This document shows positions 25,919 to 35,758 of a DNA stretch of 64,000 bases, piece after piece. The stretch covers positions 62,001-126,000 of the forward strand of contig JAWKTE010000006.1 of assembly GCA_041401985.1 (NCBI GenBank). The letters are read 5' to 3'. This stretch comes from JACKHA01 sp041401985. GTDB taxonomy: Bacteria > Planctomycetota > Phycisphaerae > Phycisphaerales > UBA1924. The translations under genes and the position numbers were made by a program. The notes under the pieces are model-generated. The model had not been told where the DNA came from and did not search any database. It worked only from the letters and a program-made list of their open reading frames with translations. Numbering within the stretch: the first letter of the stretch is position 1; the number at the start of each line of letters is the position of its first letter.

Positions 25919-26938
25919 TTGGCCAAGGATCCACCGCGTCCGCGATCGCTGCGTAAGACGCTCCGGGCCTTGTTGCACGAGGCGCATACGCCGGCCATCT
26001 TCGTCCCGCCGTTCCGCCGCCGAGTTCAGGTGTGGGTCCATGCTCTGCGCCAGGACGGGCGCGGCAACCTGCTCTCGGACCCCGTGGTGCTGACCCTGGC
26101 GGGCGATCTCGGCGTCGCGGCGTGCTACGCGCCGCAGGAGGCGCACGCTCGCGCGAGGGATCTCGTTGTCGAGCGTCCGATGAGCGTCCGCAACTCCGAT
26201 GGCCTGGTGGCCAACCTTCCGCAGCAGTCCATGGTGGGGGTGCCCGACGCGAGCCAGATCGATCAAGTGCTCGCGTACCCCCGGGTCGATTGGCTTCTGG
26301 GCGACTCATGTCCCGGTCGTCACATGCTCATGGTCGCGTCGGACATGGAGACACCGGACTCGCGGCTGCTCATTTCGTATGCGCGCCTTTCGGTAGCCGC
26401 GCTCGCGCCGCTCTCTCTCGACGAGTGGTGGACGCAGCTCGGGCACTGGGATCGAGCGTGGATGAAACACTGGAACATCAAGGACTCGGGAGAGATCGTG
26501 CTTCCGGGGGCCGAGTTTGACGACGAGCCGGACCTTTACCCCGAACTCGCGCGGTTCCCGTACCAGCCTCGGGTCGATTTGGAGCCCACCAGGATGCCGC
26601 GAGCACTGGTCGCCGCGCTGCGAGACTGGTGCGCTCAGCAGGAGGAGGACGAGCCGGGGGATAGGCTGCACCCGGGCATATACCTGCGGGAGGTCGCGTC
26701 GTGGTGGGTCGAGGGACGATGGGCCTGCGCCACAGTCCGCGGCATCGAGCAGGAACCCGCTTGGGGCGGCCGCAAACCGATGCCCGCGGCCGTGCGAACG
26801 TGGTCGTTCAGGATGTTCCGTGAGGACGCTGGTTGGACCGTAAAGAACAGGACGCGAAGGGAAGACGCGAGTGCTGATGTTCGCGCCGCCCGACGGTCCG
26901 CTTGGGCGAAGCGCTGGCAGGGTCCCGCGGTGGAATGA
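25919..26938 (+). CDS. Hypothetical protein
   Basis: 339 residues with an apparent TTG start three bases after the previous stop. No recognised domain. Features: a basic N-terminus, a beta-rich first half (AIFVPPFRRRVQVWVHALRQ, then VVLTLAGDLGVAACYAP), several Trp-rich segments (DEWWTQLGHWDRAWMKHWN; ASWWVEGRWACATV), and a basic C-terminus. Codon use follows the high-GC pattern of the region, though the stretch looks somewhat less GC-rich than its neighbours. It may be a partner of the preceding small protein. The start codon is uncertain. Confidence 0.5.
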   Translation: MAKDPPRPRSLRKTLRALLHEAHTPAIFVPPFRRRVQVWVHALRQDGRGNLLSDPVVLTLAGDLGVAACYAPQEAHARARDLVVERPMSVRNSDGLVANLPQQSMVGVPDASQIDQVLAYPRVDWLLGDSCPGRHMLMVASDMETPDSRLLISYARLSVAALAPLSLDEWWTQLGHWDRAWMKHWNIKDSGEIVLPGAEFDDEPDLYPELARFPYQPRVDLEPTRMPRALVAALRDWCAQQEEDEPGDRLHPGIYLREVASWWVEGRWACATVRGIEQEPAWGGRKPMPAAVRTWSFRMFREDAGWTVKNRTRREDASADVRAARRSAWAKRWQGPAVE

Positions 26939-27018
26939 GCCGATCACACGCATCGGCCCGCCAGACTGGTCGACAGCGGCGTGCGAAGCGATCGCGGCCA
27001 TTCTCCCAAGGACCACGG

Positions 27019-27519
27019 GTGCAGATCCATCGCCACATCACCCTCCGGCGCATCGCGGCCACCGCCCTGTTGTTCCTACAAGGCGGCTCCGTCGCCGCGT
27101 ACCAGCACGAACTCTGGCTGCGGGGCTGGAACTACACGGGTGGCCCGAACGACGACGGCCCCCACCGGCTCATCCTCGCCTCGCTCGGCGTCGTCGCGGG
27201 AGCGGGCCTCGTGCTGCTGTCCGGTCGCGTCGGACGCCTCGGCGCGTGGGCCGCGTTCGTCGGCTCGCTGTACCAGTTCGCGGCCATCACGCTGGTCGCC
27301 CCGTGGTTCTGGGAACGGTGCTCGGCGTGGTCGGCCTGGGCGATCGTGGCCGCGTCGGTCCTGGCCATCGCGGCCATGCTGCAGGACGCCGTCGTGCGCC
27401 GAGGGCGTCCTGGGTTGTGCTCGAACTGCGATTACGACCTGGCCGGGCTTGACGGGGCGCGGTGCCCGGAGTGCGGAACCGTTCGCGACGCCGGGGCTTC
27501 TTCCGGAGTCTGGACGTGA
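27019..27519 (+). CDS. Membrane protein with C-terminal zinc ribbon
   Basis: 166 residues from a GTG start with AAGGA six bases upstream. Four hydrophobic segments (IAATALLFLQGGSVAAY; LILASLGVVAGAGLVLL; WAAFVGSLYQFAAITLV; WAIVAASVLAIAAML) are followed by a cytoplasmic zinc ribbon CSNCDYDLAGLDGARCPECG near the C-terminus. This CxxCxYDL...CPECG ribbon is common in planctomycete membrane proteins of unknown role. An alternative ATG start exists at 26902, but it would overlap the upstream gene and has no better signal. Function unknown. Confidence 0.65.
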   Translation: MQIHRHITLRRIAATALLFLQGGSVAAYQHELWLRGWNYTGGPNDDGPHRLILASLGVVAGAGLVLLSGRVGRLGAWAAFVGSLYQFAAITLVAPWFWERCSAWSAWAIVAASVLAIAAMLQDAVVRRGRPGLCSNCDYDLAGLDGARCPECGTVRDAGASSGVWT

Positions 27520-27591
27520 CCGCCGCTTTGGCTGGCTTTGTTGGTCACGACCAGGTAGGCTCCACGGGCGGGGGATGAACGGGGTGCCGAC

Positions 27592-29091
27592 ATGGGGACG
27601 CCTTCGAGCCGTTGGTTCGCGTGCCTGGCCTTTGCGGTTGCGTTGGCCAGCGGTGCATCGGCCCAGTGGGATCGGGCGTGGACAGCCCAGACCGGCTCCC
27701 AGCACTCGGACTGTCCTCGCGGCCGCCAGCGGCCTCGACGGCCAGTTCTTTACCGCGGGCTATACCACCGGCGAGATCGCTCGGCGAATCCCCCGGAGTC
27801 GGGACGCCGCGTGGGGCAAAGTTCACGCCCACCGGGGAGCGGGTTTGGGCGGTCCAGATCGGGCTCGACCGACCGCGTTCGAGCCCTTGCCGCAGCGCCC
27901 GGATGGATCGGGGTGTGTACATCGATGGGTACACCGAGGACTGCTGGGGCAGCAATCATTCGGGAATGAGGACGCTTGGCTGGCGCGAGACGACGCGGAT
28001 GGCACACTTCTCGGCTGAAGCAAGTCGGCGCGCATGGCGATCAGCGAATCTTGACGATGGCGACGCCGGACGGCGTTTATGTCGGAGGCTCAACGTCTCA
28101 GGAATACCTGGGTCCGGCTTCCGGGAACGCCGACGTCTGGGTCGCGATGTTCGACGCCGATGGCAATCTTGAGTGGGGCGAGCAGTTCGGGACGAACATG
28201 AACGACTACGTGAGATCGGCCAGCCAAGACGGGCAGGGAGGTGTCTACTTCGCTGGCGAATCCTTCGGCGAGCTCACCGGACCGATTCCGTGCAACTGCC
28301 GCGATGCGTGGGCCGCCCGGTACGACGTGGGCGGAAACCAGCAATGGCTCCGCCCGTACTGGACGCTGATGCAGGGAGTGTCCGTGATCGCAGAGGACGG
28401 CGAGGGGGGTTCATATGTCCTGGGCACCGTCTGTGGTGAGTCGTGCAATGGGTACTACGACGGGAGGATCGCGAGGCTGAGTCCGACGGGCGACGTCCGT
28501 TGGGTGCGTGAGGTCGCGACACAGGAAACCCTGTTCTTCAAGGCGGCGCTGCCGGACGGCGTTGGCGGTGTGATCTTCGCGGCGGACAATTGGGGTTCGT
28601 TGTACGGCCCCGGCGCCGGGGACTATGACTTCCTGGTGGGGCGTCTCTCCGCGGAGGGCAATCTCCTCTGGGGCGACCACTTTGGATTCGCGGCACGCGA
28701 GCGTCTCACAGGACTTGTCAAGCAGCCGGACGGGGGCCTCGTGCTCGCCGGGCACAGCGACGGAGACTTTGGCGCGCCCAGCCTCGGCCTGATCGACGGC
28801 ATCATCGTGGCCTACAGCGAGCGGTGCCAACCCGACCTGACCGGCTCCGCGCTTCCCGGCCAGCCCGGCTACGGCGTGCCCGACGGGATCGTGAACTCGG
28901 ACGACTTCTTTTACTACCTCACGCTCTTCACGGAGTCCATCGGGTGTGGAGCTCCCGGAACGCCGTGCACGTCGCCACCGGACTTCACCTCAACGTCGTT
29001 GCCGGGCACGCCCGGCTACGGCGTGGCCGACGGCATCCTGCAGAACGACGACTTCTTCTACTTCTTGACGCTCTACGCCGCGGGTTGCTGA
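27592..29091 (+). pseudogene. Frameshifted secreted beta-propeller protein with GC-type dockerin tail
   Basis: The N-terminal quarter changes reading frame at least four times between 27592 and about 28020, while 28030-29091 is a clean frame. The start (MGTPSSRWFACLAFAVALASGASAQ) is a signal peptide. Pieces such as ASGLDGQFFTAGYTTGEI, FTPTGERVWAVQIG and DGYTEDCWGSNHSG belong to successive frames and read like SBBP-type beta-propeller blades. They continue in-frame downstream (PDGVYVGGSTSQEYLG; GGVYFAGESFGELTG). The C-terminus has two dockerin-like units (NSDDFFYYLTLFTE; QNDDFFYFLTLYAAGC) ending in Gly-Cys. The dense frameshifts indicate either a decayed gene or poor sequence quality; the clean 3' part argues for the latter. 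Confidence 0.7.
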
Positions 29092-29125
29092 CCTCATAGG
29101 CGAACGTGGCGTGCGTCCTCCTGAT

Positions 29126-30658
29126 TCAGCGCGCCCCTGCCCCCACCGCCACCGCGCTCGGCAACTCCACGACCATCGTCGTGCCCTGGCCCCACACGCT
29201 CTCGACCTTCACGCTCCCGCCGAGGGCACGCACCGCGTGCTTGACGATCGCCAGGCCCAGCCCCGTGCCGCGGCGTTTGCCCGAGCGGGCCGGGTCCACC
29301 TGGTAGAACCGCTCGAAGATGCGGGCCTGCTGCTCGAGCGGGATGCCCACGCCCTTGTCGATCACGCGGAGCACAAGCGTGGCCCGCTCGGGCCCGTGGG
29401 CCGCGTCGGGCGTGGCCTGGCCGATGACGCGGACGATTGTGCCCTCGTTGGCGAAGCGGCACGCGTTGTCGATCAGGTTCCGCAGGATCTCCTGCACGAG
29501 GCGCGGGTCGGTGTCGACCTCCCTCGCCGCGTCGTCGATCTCGAGCGACAGCGTGAGCGCCCGGGCCTTGCACACGGTCTCGAACTGCCCGGCCAGGTCC
29601 TCGGCCAGGTCGGCCACATCGACGCGCGAGATGCGGACCTGCGTGTCGGGCGATTCGAGGCGTGACAGATCGAGCAGGTCGCGGGTCATCTCCTCGAGGC
29701 GGGTCATGTTGTTGCCCGCGAGTTGGAAGGCCCGGTCGCGCATCTTCGGGTCGTCGATGGCCGCGCGCAGCGTGTCGAAGGCGGAGCGCAGGGCCGTCAA
29801 AGGCGTGCGCAGTTCGTGCGAGGCGTTGCCGACAAAGTCCGTCCGGGCCTGGACCGCGGCCATCAGGTCCGTCACGTCGCGGAACGCCAGCACCACGCCC
29901 CATCGCCGCGCCCCGTCGGCGGCGCTGTCGCCCGATCGGTCTTCGCGGCCGGTCCTGGCGTCGCCCGCGTACACCGCGATCGGCGTCGCGGTCGTGTCGA
30001 ACACGCGGACCCCGTCGCCCACCGCGATCCGCACCCGCGTGGAGGCCACCCGCCCCTGGGCCGCGGCTTCGTGCAGGGCCAGCACGTCGCTCTGCACGAT
30101 CACGTCGTCGATCCGCTTCTCGCCCGCCCCGCCCCGGATGCCCAGCAGCCGCTCGGCCGCCCGGTTGACCAGCAGCACGTCGCCCTCCTGGTCGGTCGCG
30201 ATGACCGGCTCGCCGACGGCCTCGAGCACGTCGCGGAGGTCGCGCCGCTCGGCATCGGCCGCGAGCAGATCGGGGGCGCCCTCCCGGGCCCGGGCCAGCG
30301 ACTCGCCGACCCGGCGCAGGCCCAGCGCGTCGTCGGTCACCTCGCCGACGGGCGAGCCCAGCGACTCGCACAGGAGGGCCGCCTCGTCGAGCACGGCCCG
30401 GGCGTCGCGGGCCGATTCCCGCCGCGCCGGACCCCACAGACCCCAGGCGATCCCGAACACACCGGCGGGCAGGGCGATCAGCGTGAGAACGACCGGCGGC
30501 CGGGCCAGGATGGACCAGACCGCCACGAGCGCGAGGGCGGCGATCCCGCCGACGATCAGCCCGAACTGCCTGAAGGTTCCGGTCATGCGGGGCGCGGGCC
30601 GGCCGGGCGCGAGGCGGGACGGGAACAGCCTCGCGCGGCGAGGCATGCCCTGGGACAC
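29126..30658 (-). CDS. phoR: PhoR-like sensor histidine kinase
   Basis: 510 residues from a GTG (alternatives: ATG at 30646 or 30586). Two N-terminal transmembrane segments (GLIVGGIAALALVAVWSIL; PVVLTLIALPAGVFGIAWGLW) precede a linker, a PAS domain (residues about 140-245, VGEPVIATDQEGDVLLVNRAAERLLG), and a HisKA dimerisation helix with phospho-His in NASHELRTPL. The HATPase domain has N box NLIDNACRFA, G1 DKGVGIP and G2 GTGLGLAIVKHAV. It follows the response-regulator gene by 18 bases on the same strand. The layout matches PhoR of the phosphate-starvation system, but the stimulus is inferred from architecture and the adjacent porin. Confidence 0.88.
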   Translation of the reverse strand: MSQGMPRRARLFPSRLAPGRPAPRMTGTFRQFGLIVGGIAALALVAVWSILARPPVVLTLIALPAGVFGIAWGLWGPARRESARDARAVLDEAALLCESLGSPVGEVTDDALGLRRVGESLARAREGAPDLLAADAERRDLRDVLEAVGEPVIATDQEGDVLLVNRAAERLLGIRGGAGEKRIDDVIVQSDVLALHEAAAQGRVASTRVRIAVGDGVRVFDTTATPIAVYAGDARTGREDRSGDSAADGARRWGVVLAFRDVTDLMAAVQARTDFVGNASHELRTPLTALRSAFDTLRAAIDDPKMRDRAFQLAGNNMTRLEEMTRDLLDLSRLESPDTQVRISRVDVADLAEDLAGQFETVCKARALTLSLEIDDAAREVDTDPRLVQEILRNLIDNACRFANEGTIVRVIGQATPDAAHGPERATLVLRVIDKGVGIPLEQQARIFERFYQVDPARSGKRRGTGLGLAIVKHAVRALGGSVKVESVWGQGTTMVVELPSAVAVGAGAR

Positions 30659-30676
30659 CGGCCGGGCGAGGTGACG

Positions 30677-31438
30677 CTAGGCGTCGACTTCCTCTTCGCC
30701 CGGCGTGGCGGCCAGGCGGTACCCGACGCCGCGGACCGTGCGCAGCATCGGCGCGTGGTCCGCGAGTTTGCGCCGGATCGACGTGACGTGGACGTCGATG
30801 GTCCGCTCGGTCACGAGGATCCCCGGCCCCATGGCCCGGGTCATGAGGGCGTTGCGGGTCAGGACCGTGCCCTTGGCCTCAAGCAGCGCCTGGAGGAGGC
30901 GGAACTCGGTGAGCGTGAGCGAGAGGGCCTGCCCGTCGAGGCGGGCTTCATATGTAGATGGATCGAGTTCCAGCGAGCCGCGCCGGAGCATCGGGGCGTC
31001 GGTGGGCGGCGCCGGCTTCTCGACACGGCGGAGCACGGCGTCGATCCGTGCCATGAGCACCTGGATCGAGTACGGCTTGGTCACATAGTCGTCGGCGCCG
31101 AGGGTGAGGCCGACGATCTGGTCGGTCTCCTCGCCCTTGGCGGTGAGGATGATCACGGGCAGTTCGGACGTTTTTTCGTCGTTGCGGAGACGCCGGAGCA
31201 CCTCGCTCCCGGACATTCCCGGCATCATCAGGTCCAGAACAAGAAGATCGGGCGGTTGCTGGGCGATCCGCTCGAGGGCCTCGCGTCCGTTTGAGGCGGT
31301 CTGGACGGCGAAGCCGGCTCTGGCGAGGTTGTACTCGAGCAGTTCGACCAGGTCGTCGGCGTCGTCGACCACCAGGATTCGCTTCTGGTCGCGCATCATG
31401 CTTTGTGACATGGCCTTGCGCTCGACGGTTCCTGTCAT
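30677..31438 (-). CDS. phoB: PhoB-like OmpR-family response regulator
   Basis: 253 residues. A receiver domain with acidic pocket VVDD, phospho-Asp in LLVLDLMMPGMSG, and switch Lys in YVTKPYS is followed by a winged-helix DNA-binding domain (LTLTEFRLLQALLE...TERTIDVHVTSIRRKLAD...VRGVGYRL). The pairing with a PAS-containing kinase is that of PhoBR. The N-terminus starts MTGTVERKAMSQSMMRDQ; internal Met codons at residues 10, 14 and 15 are possible alternative starts. It diverges from a porin gene across a 520-base intergenic region that probably contains its targets. Confidence 0.9.
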   Translation of the reverse strand: MTGTVERKAMSQSMMRDQKRILVVDDADDLVELLEYNLARAGFAVQTASNGREALERIAQQPPDLLVLDLMMPGMSGSEVLRRLRNDEKTSELPVIILTAKGEETDQIVGLTLGADDYVTKPYSIQVLMARIDAVLRRVEKPAPPTDAPMLRRGSLELDPSTYEARLDGQALSLTLTEFRLLQALLEAKGTVLTRNALMTRAMGPGILVTERTIDVHVTSIRRKLADHAPMLRTVRGVGYRLAATPGEEEVDA

Positions 31439-31959
31439 GGCGACCCTCGCAGACCGCGTGGCATCGGACGGGAGTGAAGGGTAGTGTGGGGCCGGGGTGC
31501 CGCCTAGGGGCGTCGTGTTTGGAATGCGCGAAGAGTGGGGCCCGGGTGTTGCGGGCCAGATGTACGGCGTCTACTAGCATAGTCTTTGACGGAATTCCGA
31601 TAATTCTGTCCAGCCACCGAACCCGGTGCCGATGGAGAAGATCGTCGGGAGTTTGCGTTCGCTAATCAAGCGGGCTACCATCCTCCCCTCTTGCTCTCGT
31701 CGGTTGCCGCGGTGGTGACTGGAGGGCACGGCTCGCCAGGATCGGCGGGCTGTTTCGAAGGGAGATCCGTGCACCGGCCGGTGGTGTTCACCGGCACGCT
31801 CGGCACAACGACCCAAAGGCCCGCCATTGAGCGCGGCACCTCGTGGGGCGGTGGAACGGGCGGGCGAACCGGGGCAGCGGGCCCGAGCAGGGGTTGTTGG
31901 AAACCAAACAGGACGCCACGAGCACCGTTGGCGGTCCGCAGAGAACAAGGAGCAGGTGC
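31439..31959. promoter_or_regulatory. Divergent intergenic region between phoB-like and porin genes
   Basis: A 521-base gap. An AT-richer patch lies at about 31575-31615 with the palindrome CGGAATTCCG (31590-31599), unusual in this GC-rich window, and is the most likely promoter/operator site. A GCCGGTG-GTGTT-CACCGGC hairpin lies at 31777-31795. I could not recognise a consensus Pho box. No coding sequence is evident. Confidence 0.4.
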
Positions 31960-33219
31960 ATGAATCGGAAGATGGGTCTTTTGGTGGCGTGCGGTCTGGC
32001 GGCGAGCCTGGGCGGCGTGGCGTCGGCCCAGTCCGATGCCAACCGGGCCCTGAGCGCCGACATCGCCGCCGACGCGGCGAGCCGTACGTCCTACCAGGGC
32101 GGGAGCGAGGGCTTCGCTGTTCCCTCCTCCACCGGCAACTCGACGCTCAACATCGGCGGTCTGGTCTCGTTCCGCACGAACCTCAACTTCGGCGACGACG
32201 ACCGTGGCGAGGACAACGACTTCGTCTGGGGCTTCGCGCTCCCGCACGAGCAGATCTGGTTCTACGGCAACCTCTTCAACCCCGACTTCACCTACATGAT
32301 CGAGGCGGAGTTCGAGGGCGTGAACTCCAGCGGAACCGGCGTCGGCTCCTCCGGCAGCGGGGACTTCAACCTCCGCGACGCCTGGGGCCGCTACCAGTTC
32401 GAGAACGGCGCCTACGTCCAGGCCGGCCAGTTCAAGGTCGACTACTCGGCCGAGACGCTGACCGAGGACCAGTACCTCCTCTTCGCCGAGCGCTCGTTCG
32501 TCGATGAGTACTTCAGCGCCGACTACACCCAGGGCGTCCGCGTCGGCTACGAGGGCGAGACGTTCCACATCGTCGGCAACATCTACGACGGCCCCTGGGG
32601 CCGCAATCTGGACTGGACCGATCCCGCCGAGGCCGACATCGCCTTCGGCGGTCGGTTCGACTGGCTCTTCTCCGGCCAGTGGGTCTTCGATGACCACACC
32701 TCCTGGCGCGGCAGCGAGTTCAGCGGCCGCCTCGGCGGGGCCGTCCACTGGGCGACCTACGGCGAGACCGGCTTCGGCGCTCCCGCCGACGTCGACATCA
32801 TCTACTACACCATCGACGTGGGCGTCGAGGGTGACGGCTGGAACGCCTTCGCCGCGTTCCTGGGCGACCACATCGACGCCGACGGCGCTGACGAGGTCGA
32901 CAACTTCGGCTTCGTGATCCAGGGTGGTATCTTCATCACCGACAACACCGAGATCGCCGGTCGCGTGGACTTCCTGTTCCGCGACGACGACGCGTTCTCC
33001 GGCGATGAGGACCAGTACTTCCTCACCGTCGGCGTCAACCACTACTTCTTCGCCGAGAGCCACGCCGCCACCGCCTACGCCAACCTGGTGTGGGGCTTCC
33101 AGGACACCGGCGACCTGATCGGTTCCGACATGCACTACCGCGGCAACACCGCCAACGGCCTCCTGGGCAACGACGACGATGAGGTCGCCCTCATCTTCGG
33201 CTTCGACGCCCTCTTCTAA
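31960..33219 (+). CDS. Outer-membrane porin (phosphate-selective OprO/OprP-like)
   Basis: 419 residues with a Sec signal (LLVACGLAASLGGVASA, cleavage before QSDAN). It has alternating amphipathic beta-strands rich in Tyr, Phe, Asp and Gly (VSFRTNLNFGDDD; RYQFENGAYVQAGQFKVDYSAE; RVGYEGETFHIVGNIYDG) and ends in Phe (FGFDALF), the classic outer-membrane insertion signal. Length and the AGQFK...LFAERSF segment resemble OprO/OprP porins. The position opposite phoBR-like genes supports phosphate uptake. AAGGAG precedes the ATG and a strong terminator follows the stop. Confidence 0.85.
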   Translation: MNRKMGLLVACGLAASLGGVASAQSDANRALSADIAADAASRTSYQGGSEGFAVPSSTGNSTLNIGGLVSFRTNLNFGDDDRGEDNDFVWGFALPHEQIWFYGNLFNPDFTYMIEAEFEGVNSSGTGVGSSGSGDFNLRDAWGRYQFENGAYVQAGQFKVDYSAETLTEDQYLLFAERSFVDEYFSADYTQGVRVGYEGETFHIVGNIYDGPWGRNLDWTDPAEADIAFGGRFDWLFSGQWVFDDHTSWRGSEFSGRLGGAVHWATYGETGFGAPADVDIIYYTIDVGVEGDGWNAFAAFLGDHIDADGADEVDNFGFVIQGGIFITDNTEIAGRVDFLFRDDDAFSGDEDQYFLTVGVNHYFFAESHAATAYANLVWGFQDTGDLIGSDMHYRGNTANGLLGNDDDEVALIFGFDALF

Positions 33220-33259
33220 ACCCTCGCGGGCGGACCGCCCGCCAACCTTCAAGTGACCT

Positions 33260-34292
33260 TCAACCGGCCGGACCCATCGGGTCCGGCCGGTTCCTTTTTG
33301 TTCCGATCGGGATGCGCGACGAATGTTGGCAAGCCCGGGCCGCCCAACTTGATGCACCGACCGAGCAGGCCGAGGGCATCGGGCGCGAGCCCGCGGCTCC
33401 GATGGAGGTCACACCCGCGTCGCCGCGTGGGCGGTTGTGCCAGTCCGCCCAGCGCAGGGGCGCGGGTGGGCACAGCCCGAGGGCCGCGCACTCGTCGATG
33501 AAGCGCTGGGCGGCGGCGCGTTCGCGCGGGCCCAGGTCGAACCGCAGGTGCGAGGCGAGGTACCGCTCGGCCAGATCGACGGGCCAACCGGCCGCGGGCC
33601 CGTGCTCGGCCGCCAGCGAAGCGAGTCGCACCAGGTTCTTGCGTCGCTGGCGATCGAGCAGCGCGGCGGCGAGCGCGATCTCCGGGCGGTCGGCTTCGTC
33701 GGCGCGGCACATCCACGCGGCGTACACGAACGGCTGGCCCGTCCATTCGTGCCACGCCTGCCCGAGATCGACCTGGTGCGGGAACAGGTTCTCCGGCGGG
33801 GCGCCGGTGATGACCTTGTCCCCGATGAGCAGCACGCCGGTTCTCGGACCGTGCGGGAACGCCGATGGATCGGGAGTCTTCGCGTCCCCTCGCTCGCCCG
33901 AAGCGGCTTGCCCGCGCGGCGCCAAGGCCCGGAACGCCGGGCGAGCGCCGAATCGCCGCTCCAGGAGCAGGCGGCACAGCGCCCGCGGAGGTGTGGCTGT
34001 CCGGATCGAGCCAGACCTCTTCGAGTTGCTCGGGCCGCGACGCGCCGAAGAGCCGGACCGTCAGCGTCGGCCCCTCGCTTCCGATCATCCCCGCGTCAAG
34101 GATGGCCAGCGGGGTGCGGCTGCGTGCGGCGTCGATGGAGCTCACCAGCGCGATGTCGGCGCGACCCGACTCGAGCAGCGTGTGAAGTTGGGAAGGAACG
34201 TCGCGGGACCATTGCAAACCCGCGGTCTCGGCAAGCCCATCAACAAGCGGGATGGTGTTGAGGAAGCGAACGCCGGCAACGCGGACTGGCAT
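33260..34292 (-). pseudogene. mqnA: mqnA-like gene (chorismate dehydratase) with a frameshift
   Basis: The N-terminal part (MPVRVAGVRFLNTIPLVDGL...SRDVPSQLHTLLESGRADIALVSSI...) and the C-terminal part (TGVLLIGDKVITGAPPENLFPHQVDLGQAWHEWTGQPFVYAAWM) both match MqnA, the first enzyme of the futalosine menaquinone pathway, but lie in different frames. The frame changes near 33995-34000: coding-strand CCTCCGCGGGCG would restore the frame as CCTCCCGGGCG, i.e. one extra base. The C-terminus also runs past the usual end of the family into the porin terminator. Either a recent disruption or a sequencing error; the rest of the protein looks conserved. No mqnB/C/D is adjacent. Confidence 0.75.
33262..33299 (+). 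terminator. Rho-independent terminator of the porin gene
   Basis: A perfect 14-base-pair stem (AACCGGCCGGACCC, 33262-33275) with a three-base ATC loop and right arm to 33292 is followed by CCTTTTTG. It lies 43 bases past the porin stop and overlaps the 3' end of the convergent mqnA-like gene. Confidence 0.95.
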
Positions 34293-34688
34293 GAGCAACG
34301 GTACGCGCCGGGTCCGGCTGCCGACCGAGCACGCCACCACGGTTATCGGCCGTGCGGTTCGCGGTTGGACGCGGTGCGGTTGTGGATCAGCCAGAACGCA
34401 AGACCGTGCCAGTTCGAGAGTTCGCGGACGCGCGCTGGGCCGGCAGAACCCCGCGAAAGCGAAGAATCGCTTGACACGGACCCCTCCGGCTCGTAGGTTC
34501 AATAGTCGTGGAGTGCCGCGCGATCATCCCGCGGGGCTGCTGCACGCGGTGGTCTCGTGGGTTGAGACGGCCTTGGACGCTGGCCGCATTGGGTTGGGGC
34601 AATGCTTGTGGCACCCCCGGGGTCAGCGAGGGAGAGCGCCCGACAGGGCGAATGCCATCTTTGTGATGGCGGAAAAGTGAGTATCAAC
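34293..34688. other. Intergenic region with leader of the first dockerin paralogue
   Basis: This 396-base gap holds a promoter-like site at 34471-34499 and, in the presumed 5' leader, two small hairpins: CGCCC-GACA-GGGCG (34637-34650) and GCCATC-TTTGT-GATGGC (34654-34670). The second lies 18 bases before the start codon. I do not recognise a known riboswitch. Confidence 0.5.
34471..34499 (+). promoter_or_regulatory. Candidate sigma-70 promoter for the dockerin gene at 34689
   Basis: TTGACA (34471-34476), a 17-base spacer, and TAGGTT (34494-34499). The -35 box is perfect and the -10 box matches three of six positions. A transcript from here would have a leader of about 180 bases. Confidence 0.5.
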
Positions 34689-35758
34689 ATGATGAAGACC
34701 GGACTGATGATCGCGGTGTGCGGCTGCCTGGCTTCGGCCGCCAGCGCGCAGGTGCTGTTCGACAACGGCTCGGCCGAACTCGGCACGGGCACGATCTCGT
34801 CGAGCGGCGTGGCGAACCCGCTGGGCGAGTGGTCCGAGTGCGACTACGACATGTCCACCGGGCCCGACTTCCTGAACGACGACGTGGCCGGCTACGCCGC
34901 GGCGGTCTCCTCGGGTTCCGCCTCGCCGACGACTTCACCGTCCCGAGCGGCGAGACCTGGAACATCACGCAGATCGGCGTGTACTCGTACCAGACCGGCA
35001 ACAACTCGGTGACCGGCACCTACAACGAGATCAACCTCCGCATCCTGAACGCCGATCCGTCGCTTCTGCCCGGCCAGGCCGGTACGGTGGTCCACGGCGA
35101 CACCACCACCAACCTGTTCAGCGGCCAGCAGTACACCGGCCTGCAGCGCGTGTTCTTCACCGGCGGCGCCACGGGCAGCAACTGCTCCGTCGGCCCCGGC
35201 CTGACCCGCAACGTCTGGGAGGTCCAGGCGGCGGTCAACTGGACTGTCAGCGCCGGCACCTACTGGCTCGACTGGCAACTGGGCGGCACCCTCGGCTCCG
35301 GCCCGTGGTGCCCCCTGGCCGGCGCCGACGTGCACGGCAGCGGCATCGGCCGCGCCGGCGCCAACGCCCAGGGCGGCGACCAGGCGACCCTGACCTACGG
35401 CATCACCGTCCACGACACCGTCGTCAACGACACGATCGGCATCGCCTGCTTCGATGACTTCACCGATCCGGCCAACGACTTCGTGTTCGTCCTCTACGGC
35501 ACCATGGGCGGCGGCGGCTGCGAGCCCGACCTGACCACCGGCGCCATCGCCGGCGCGCCCGGTTACGGCGTGCCCAACGGCGTGCTGAACAACGACGACT
35601 TCTTCTACTACCTGGCCCAGTTCGCCGCCGGCAACCTCGCCGTCGCCGACCTGACCACGGGCGCCATCGCCGGCCAGCCCGGTTACGGCGTGCCGAACGG
35701 CGTGCTGAACAACGACGACTTCTTCTACTATCTGGCGATCTTCGCCGCCGGCTGCTAA
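34689..35758 (+). pseudogene. Secreted GC-type dockerin protein with one frameshift (paralogue 1)
   Basis: The N-terminus (MMKTGLMIAVCGCLASAASAQ, signal peptide; then ...VANPLGEWSECDYD) is in one frame and the rest (GFRLADDFTVPSGETWNITQIGVY...) in another. The change lies at about 34912-34917, where TCGGGTTC would read through as TCGGGGTTC. This is a one-base deficit in a G run, typical of homopolymer error. The body is a beta-sandwich-like domain closely similar to the next gene (DDFTVP-GETWNITQI). The C-terminus has two 40-residue dockerin-like units with NNDDFFYYL motifs, ending FAAGC. The restored protein would be about 356 residues and is probably functional if the shift is an error. Confidence 0.8.

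Noticed and set aside
27592..28030. Programmed frameshifting in the beta-propeller gene
   Set aside because: There are several shifts at unrelated sites without slippery sequences or stable downstream structures; error or decay is simpler.
34600..34690. Riboswitch in the leader of the dockerin gene
   Set aside because: Two small hairpins exist, but neither the order nor conserved bases match a class I know.
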